Shown in pieces: positions 57,586-64,000 of a DNA stretch of 64,000 bases (its first letter is position 1; the number at the start of each line of letters is the position of its first letter). The DNA lies in assembly GCF_901709675.1 (NCBI RefSeq), contig NC_051088.1, forward strand, positions 4,303,664 through 4,367,663. Direction: 5' to 3'. The notes beneath the pieces are model-generated. The model saw only the letters and a list, made by a program, of their open reading frames with translations, did no database searches and was not told where the DNA came from. This stretch comes from Syngnathus acus (taxonomy: Eukaryota; Chordata; Actinopteri; Syngnathiformes; Syngnathidae). The position numbers were made by a program, and so were the translations under genes.

Positions 57586-57820
57586 ACAGTACCTTTCACA
57601 AAAACCTGGGCAATAAAATTCAGTAAATTATTTTCTGAAGGTAAATGTCCCTGGGGTCAAATTGACCCCAAGGACCAAATTTGTTATTATATTTGAGGAC
57701 GATAGTAGAGTTAATCTTTAATGCCAGTTATAGACACACTGATAAATATTCATAGGGTAACTTCAATTCTATGTTTACCTGATGGGTTTGTGGATTATTT
57801 TATTTCAAAGGTTCTACCCA
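57582..57820 (+). repeat. Duplicate of parapinopsin intron 1, right part
   Basis: Matches 45136-45318: TTCACAAAAAC, GGGTCAAATTGACCCCAAGG, TTTACCTGATGGGTTTGTGG, ending AAAGGTTCTACCCA. It differs by a roughly 40-bp indel near 57600-57645. At about 57820 the match ends abruptly and cobll1-like coding sequence starts, so this is a duplication breakpoint. Confidence 0.92.
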
Positions 57821-57821
57821 C

Positions 57822-59141
57822 CCCCGATTGGCCCTCCAGACGCTTCTTCCATTGGTGTGCGACAAGTGCGAGTTGAGAGTTGAAACAACTGTCCTTCTGA
57901 GGGACTATCAGTCCAAAGAGTCACAGGACACTGCCAAGACTTTAAATGAGCGCGGAATAAGGGAGGTGTTTGCTCGGGACACGGCTGACAATGATCATTT
58001 GGTCAACCATCATCAACTCTGTGAAGTAGGTAAGCCACAACAGACTCGGAAAGAGCCAGGAGAACATGAACATATGAAAGTTTTTGTTTGCTGAAGATAT
58101 TTTACGTTGAACAGAATTGAACATGCTATTTGTTAATTTCACCATTTACAGTATGACTACATTGGGATCACTACTTTTGTTTTCTGTGTCAATAGTCAAT
58201 CGTATTGCTGCACGTCATATGGATGTATCCACGGAGAAAAGGAAACAGAAGGAGAACATTGTCTTTCTCAGCTTGTGCCGAAGACTAAAGAAAAAAGCTG
58301 AAATTGTACGTTAAATAATCGTGTGCATTCTGAGACAGACAATCGCAATAAATCCCTTGTGTATCTTTCCCTCCAGAAAGAAGGGATCGTGACATCTTCT
58401 TCTGGCCTGCTCAAAGAAAAATCTGCTGATGTGAACGTGCAGGATATTTTGTATTCAAACACCTTGCCGGGACGCCAAAAGAGACGAGCTCCACTTCCTC
58501 CCATGAGTGTATCCCAAAGTGTTGCCAACAACCTCAGCAATTTCAGAGACTCACAGGTCTGTGGTAGGCTAATGTCGACACACCAAGAAAATCATGGTCT
58601 GAGGATTCAAATATTGTTTGGCTGCAGAGATCCACTGCATCAGACTTAAGAAGAGCCAAGAGGAACGCCCCGCCTCCTCCCTGCGTGAATAAGCAATCAG
58701 ACATTGCTACTGAAGGTGAGATGACATCAAGAGAAGAATAGTAGTGGTAGTCTACTCCTTTGTTTACATAGAAATAAAAAAGAACAGACTTAAATGTACT
58801 TAAATACAAAAGAAAAAAATATATACTGTCAATTATACAAAACTAATTTTGATTGGTACTTGCAAAATAAAGACACAAAACACAAAAACGGATCGCTTGG
58901 AAAGTAATTGTGATGCTCAACTGAGAAGAAATATAATATTATGAACTGATTAACCCCTGCCCCCTCAAAAAAATTCAAATGGGCTACTGATAATTAATAA
59001 AATATACATTTCCTATGTGTCTTTTTCCAGATTCAACTGAAAAAAAAAATTAAAACAAGAAGCTGGTGAGATTTCGGCTGTATCATCAAACGTTGATTGG
59101 CCATTGGAACTGTTACCAACAGATAAAAGCAAGAAAGTTGG
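57822..59141 (+). pseudogene. cobll1: Cordon-bleu-like (cobll1) gene fragment, truncated at both ends
   Basis: Exon-like blocks with correct AG/GT borders and phases: 57822-58029, 58196-58305, 58377-58556, 58628-58715, 59031-59141. The first encodes the end of the ubiquitin-like fold (LALQTLLPLVCDKCEL, VLLRDYQSKESQD, TLNERGIREVFARD), the second KQKENIVFLSLCRRLKKK, the third QKRRAPLPPMSVSQS, the fourth DLRRAKRNAPPPP. DYQS and KRRAPLPPM match COBLL1 better than COBL. Family: actin-binding Cobl-type proteins with KRRAP motifs and C-terminal WH2. The 5' exons are replaced by the duplicate that ends at about 57820, and no WH2 exon is seen before the convergent PH gene. The fifth block has a 1-nt deletion in an A-run at 59040-59049 (10 A where 11 would keep frame). 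Most likely a pseudogene; an alternative start or sequencing error at the A-run cannot be excluded. Confidence 0.8.
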
Positions 59142-59369
59142 GTAAAAATCAATCAATCACCTATCCATCAACCAATCACGATAGGACATGAGGAGGACCA
59201 CTTTTCCACATTCACCGCTCTTATATTGTTTAAACAAACATTGAATAGCATGTATTGTGTGTGACTGATGTTGCCGACTTGCCATCCATTGCAGTCCGCT
59301 CATCCTGGAATGCGAATGACCCCTTCCTGTTCCTTTTCCCAAATGGGAGTTCAGACCAAAAATGTAAAC

Positions 59370-59440
59370 TGTGGGTTTGTCAAACGCTTTGAGACTACCT
59401 TGAGAGTAAGGGCTATATAAATAAACGTAGTCATCTCATT
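59370..59440 (+). repeat. Fragment of a dispersed repeat tail
   Basis: AAACGCTTTGAGACTACC followed by GGGCTATATAAATAAACG resembles the 3' tail common to many fish SINE/LINE copies. Short and degenerate. Confidence 0.35.
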
Positions 59441-59656
59441 TTAACATTAGTAATGTGATCACAAATACTGTATTTGGCTGGATGGAACTATATTAATGGA
59501 ATCCCGACCAAAAGCAGTTGTAAAGCATGACAAAAATGAATATATTTTAAAATCCTTATTGTGTAACAGAAACAAACTAAATGAGATGAACAAACCATCA
59601 TTCCTCCATTGTCCCTTTTTGATTCTGATTCTGTACATAATGCAGTACATAGGCGT

Positions 59657-59662
59657 TTTATT
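59657..59662 (-). terminator. Candidate polyadenylation signal of the tandem-PH gene
   Basis: AATAAA on the minus strand, about 71 nt downstream of the TGA at 59735-59733. Confidence 0.45.
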
Positions 59663-59732
59663 TGATCTCGACACAGTCAGTCACAGTCACACGGTCACAG
59701 TCACAAAGTGACACAGTCAAACTCTTCTGCAT

Positions 59733-62700
59733 TCAGCTGTGTCCATTGATACGAGATTGGTCAGTCGCGATGGCCTCCTTGCGGCCCCTGTGCAGCTTTG
59801 GCATGATTGACGGTGCTGTGCGACTCACAGCTGTGTGGACGCTTCTCTCTGGCTACAGTAGAAGGGGAAAATCTTGTTGCATTTTACATGTTCACGCATA
59901 AGCTGACGTGTCTGGAAAGATGTGAATGTGTAGTCCCGCTGTCCCTACATCATTGCAAAACAACTTTGATATTAAGAAGACAAAGCAACTGGAATGTGTC
60001 ATTTCCTCAAAAATGATATGTGAGTGCAAATACTATTAAGCATATCGTAGTACTCATCACATGATAAGCAATTTCAAAATGATGTATGAGCAATTGATGT
60101 TGAGACAACACGTCAGTCACACCTGCTTTAAATGAAAGATCCATTTCTGATAATCGTCCAGGCAGGTACACGAGAGCTGCAGAGGCTCCACCAGCTCTCC
60201 TGAAATACAAATAGTTATTGAATACAGTAAATACATCCTTGTGCATGTAACAAACGATAGTTCAGTTCACACACCTCTCAGCTCAAACTCAAATCGGCCG
60301 GGCAGAGATGATCGCTCTGTCGCTTTGACACCTCGACGGGGAAGCCTTCCCTTTTTTTTTTTTTTGTTAAATAGGAAAACAGTAAGTATTAGTATGACAA
60401 ATGCTATCGTAGGTTTTGTATTGAGCATCTGGAGTCAACTTTCATTACCTGGTAGGTGATATTGAGTTGCTTGTTATCCACTGACAGCAGCAGGATGTCT
60501 TGAGGGAAGAGGATCATGAGTCTTTCTTGGAGACCCTGTAACAACAAAGCCAACTTAACTACAGTCAGTCATAGATTCCAATCATTTGAATCAAGTTTGT
60601 TGCAGGAGGGAAACACCTAAAACATGCAAGTTTGACACCCGTGCTGTACGGCGTTTTGTTTTTTCTTCTATTTTAGTTACATCATCATCACTGGACGAAT
60701 TTTGGTCGACATTTGAAATGATTGCAGTAATGATGATACCTGTCTGTGTGTGTTGATGATATGGACCACTGAGATATATTCCGGTGGGCCCATGTGCTGT
60801 ATAGGCAAACCCTCCCATTCCCATATAGGAGCATGCAGCAAGTATTTCTTCAACTCCTCTTTTTTCCAGTGCTCATCACAAGGTAGCTGCAGACACAACA
60901 TACAAAGAATTTAGCAATTAAGGCTTCTTTGTCCTGTGCAGACGATTATACGTAATTAGATGGTCATTACAAGATAGGAGAGAGCACAATGCGAAGGGCT
61001 TGTTGGTTGAGTTATAGACTTGTATCTCCTGTCTTCTATGTGTTTCATCCATGTCTGCAACTCTGCAGCATTGGGGCAAATGAAGATCTTCGGGTCCATC
61101 ATTGAACCTGTACAACACAAGGAACAGTACAGGTAAGATTTTAGCCGTGGTAGGTTTAAGTTTTTGAATAGTTGGTGTGCGTTGGGTTAGGGTTGGTTTG
61201 TTTTCATACATTTACCAGAACCAGGAGACAATGGTGAATTAGAATGGACCATGTTGCACACTTACTACTAATCTCAAACATGGGAGGTGACTGTGAACTG
61301 TCACTCTCCATGGAGATGACCTGAAAGGAAAGACCGGAAAGTGGAAGCATGCCCTGTGAAAAGAAAAAACAACAACATTTTGTTTAACCACTTCATTGTA
61401 ACGTAAGGTCAATAATCAGTACCTCATAAGTGAAGTCTTGGTGTGTGTGATCCAGGGAGAGGAGCAGCAGGTGGAAAGAAAATAAAACCAGGAAATGTTC
61501 CCGGTTCTCCTGTGCAGAAAAATTAATGTGATTAATAGGACAAAAGCCAACAGAAAACAACACGAAGTGTACTTTTGAAGAAAAAAAAAAAACATTGCGT
61601 AATTTGTTCTGAGAATGCATTGGAAAATAGTCTTGAGTGTGCATTGTGCAAACTATATCTGACCTGAGGATATTTGCTGTGTAGAGCCATGAAGGATGAG
61701 TGAACGATCTCTCCATACATGTGAGCAGGTCGACCCTCCCAGCCTCTGATTGGCTGCTGGGAGTAGATCCTCTGGTGGAGCTCCCCTCTGCTCTTACCCC
61801 ACAGCACCCCCTTGACACAAAAAAACGGAATCACACCACAAATCTTTTATCTCTCAGATTGGACCTGACTGACTTCTTGAGTGGAGCGTCAGCATGGTCG
61901 CCCTTGTGTTTAGGACTTTGGAAGCTCTTGCTTTCCAAAACATCTTTGTTAGGGAGAAGATCTTAAATTGTCCTTTGATGTAAATTGAATGGTTAGCTTG
62001 AACATGTGCCAATACACCTGTGAAATGGAGGACACGTGTACAAAATGGTGGGGTGTATGATTTTGAGAAGTTCTCAAACTCTGTGTTTCCAGGGACAGAG
62101 GAGAGTTTTTGTCCCCAAGCAGCACCCCAAAATCATAATGCCAAACAAACATACTTGCACACATACAGCTGAATGTCAGATTTATGTGATTCAACACAAT
62201 TGAATCAGAACTTTTACTCAGCCCCAAGCGAAGATTGACCTTTCACCTGCACATTGCAAATAATTTTGTGGACTCAAGGGACCCCAGTACCACTGAGTCA
62301 GAGGACTATACACATACTAACTAAATAAATACTACTCATTTTGTTTTTGTATTACTTAGCCTTTAAGGTTTATAGCTAAAAAAAATTCAGATAGTGGTTG
62401 TGTACAGTACACATGTGGTGTCATGTTACGCAAGGCTCTTTAATGAATTCTTCCGTCCTTCTTAAATTCTAGTCCAAGTATTTCAATGACCTTTTCACTT
62501 CCTGTAAACTTTGAATCACAAAGGAGTGCTGAGCGAGTCATCAACCACCATGGAAAACACTGCATTGCGTTTGTAACCTGAGTTTGTGGAAGTCGTCTTC
62601 AATAACGGCGGTCGCGTGAGCTGCCAAAGTCTTTGTCATCACAAACACACAGACGCACGCAGACGTACATTATGAGTGGGATGTCGCTCCAGTTGTGGCG

Positions 62701-63808
62701 CGGAAGTATAACGTGATGGCGGCTGCTTGTCGTCTTTGCTGCTCCTCACTGACAGCTGAAGTCTGGTCTCTCCCAAACTCCACACCCTAAAAACAACAAC
62801 ATTCAGAGCTGTGAACAAACTCACTGAGGGAGTGGGGAGGGGGGTCAATGGGTCAGTCTTGCGCTCTCAAAACACAACATTGAACTGACTGTCAAGAGCC
62901 TCCTGATGGTAGACATAATCAGATTACAGACTTCACACACACGCAAGCACGCACACACACACACATACACACACACATACACACACAGACTAGCGACCGC
63001 AGTTGCAGATTAGCTTCGAGTAATCGTCTAGTCTTCAATTGAACAGGGATTTGTCCCATCATTGTCAGTAATGTATTAGTGGCCTCCATGCTTGGCTATT
63101 GTATTGTTCTAATCTCCTAATCACATGAGTGCTGCATCACTGAGCGCCGAAGTTTGTTCTGCGTCAATATGAAACAATTAGGCCATGTTGGTAAACTGCA
63201 AAGCATATGAGGTGTTGCCCTGCTCATGGTTGGCATGACGCTTGAAACCAGGGTGTCATATCACAACATTACTTCGCAGGAATGGCGGATGCAATGAAAA
63301 GAAAAATATAATAATGGCAGAAGTACACCCTCCTTGAAAAGTCAGCTTTTACATTGTGATGTTTAGAAAGAAAGACGGAAAAGACTATGTTTTCTAACAA
63401 TTCGGGTCAGCATTTTAAGAGATGAAGAAATGGGCCTTGGCCTGCATCCTTCAATCCTTCTGTGCTACCCCTTGATTAAAAAAGTGAATACTCCTGATTT
63501 AGATGCTAGGACAACACTTGTACATCACTTTGCATGAGGCAATGTAGAGAAGAAGGGCAAAGAAAACCACAACGATTGACACTGACAGACACATCGCTAA
63601 GGGGATTCCTGCTCACTTCCTCTTGCGCAACGTGAGCCAAGCCACCCCAAAGAAATTTCTTCTGCACCAAACATAACTTGCCATTCTTTGTTAAAGTGTA
63701 TACATCTTACCCTAGATGGTCTCCAGAGAGTTCCAGGAGCTCAATCTCATCAGGACCCACCTCGTCCACGCCGGTGTGCCTCTGAGTCACACTGCAGCAT
63801 CCCATCAT
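59733..63808 (-). CDS. Tandem pleckstrin-homology domain protein, PLEKHN1-like, complete, 11 exons
   Basis: Predicted membrane-associated adaptor of 392-393 aa. Exons in transcript order: 63808-63711, 62786-62669, 61810-61664, 61509-61423, 61353-61266, 61107-60971, 60886-60740, 60535-60449, 60350-60275, 60199-60123, 59852-59733 (TGA). Every junction has AG/GT and matching phase. PH1 (about 98-205) includes REHFLVLFSFHLLLLSLD, FTYEGMLPLSGLSF, MMDPKIFICPNAAELQTWM. PH2 (about 250-353) includes QERLMILFPQDILLLSVD, NITYQGRLP, and the final helix CLDDYQKWIFHL. The start is ATG-ATG-GGA at 63808/63805; using the second gives MGCCS, an N-myristoylation/palmitoylation-type N-terminus. An upstream in-frame ATG (63892) would add a Cys-rich leader and hide it. 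Tandem PH with lipidated N-terminus resembles PLEKHN1, but that family is about 600 aa and this lacks its long tail. Could be a short paralogue. Confidence 0.85.
62940..62990 (+). repeat. (AC)n microsatellite
   Basis: Interrupted CA dinucleotide run inside intron 1 of the PH-domain gene. Confidence 0.9.
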
Positions 63809-64000
63809 GGACAAAGTTTTCACCTCCTTTCTGTCAGATCCGCCACAACACGGCCGGCACCATCTCCCCACTGTGTGTTTGCCACACTCCAAGCAGGCAC
63901 AAACACATACAAAAAGGGCCTAAAAGAGGATATTGGGCAAATGAGAAGAGGAGGAGGGGCGACTGCTAATCTCCAGTTCCCCCTTTTTTCCCCACCAGCA

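Overview
This 64 kb window is teleost fish nuclear DNA. It has multi-exon genes with GT-AG introns, long AT-rich introns, and tRNA-derived SINEs, L2/Rex-like LINEs and hAT or TA-target DNA transposons of fish type. A complete parapinopsin gene (a non-mammalian pineal opsin) fits this. The order kcnd3, orphan GPCR, ddx20 resembles the KCND3-DDX20 neighbourhood of human 1p13. I cannot name the species.

Layout. 1-25496: no exon recognised; most likely the giant intron of kcnd3 downstream of its large first coding exon, which lies left of the window. 25497-33700 (+): the last five coding exons of kcnd3 (Kv4.3), from the YGD of the pore to the C-terminal VSAL. 36521-38694 (-): a two-exon class A orphan GPCR, 396 aa. 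39319-43531 (-): complete ddx20/Gemin3, 11 exons, 757 aa. 44489-46405 (+): complete parapinopsin, 5 exons, 340 aa, head-to-head with ddx20. 46619-48015: a MITE and an internally deleted LINE. 50987-52597: a TIR transposon carrying 4.6 tandem copies of a 251-bp unit.

53594-59141 is a mosaic. It is a direct duplicate of ddx20 exons 3, 2 and part of 1, fused (with about 1.5 kb missing) to a copy of parapinopsin intron 1. The copied intron is split by an insertion flanked by AGTACCT repeats, which carries a WD-repeat gene fragment and two nested hAT elements with 8-bp target duplications. The far end abuts a 5'-truncated cobll1-like gene fragment. 59733-63808 (-): a complete 11-exon gene for a small tandem-PH protein, PLEKHN1-like, 392 aa.

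The genes do not form one pathway. kcnd3 is a neuronal and cardiac A-type K+ channel, ddx20 an SMN-complex helicase, parapinopsin a bistable photopigment, the PH protein a probable membrane-associated adaptor. Exons were built by hand from reading frame, splice sites and phase. Every internal junction in the four complete genes is phase-consistent. Family assignments rest on recalled family features and were not checked by a search.
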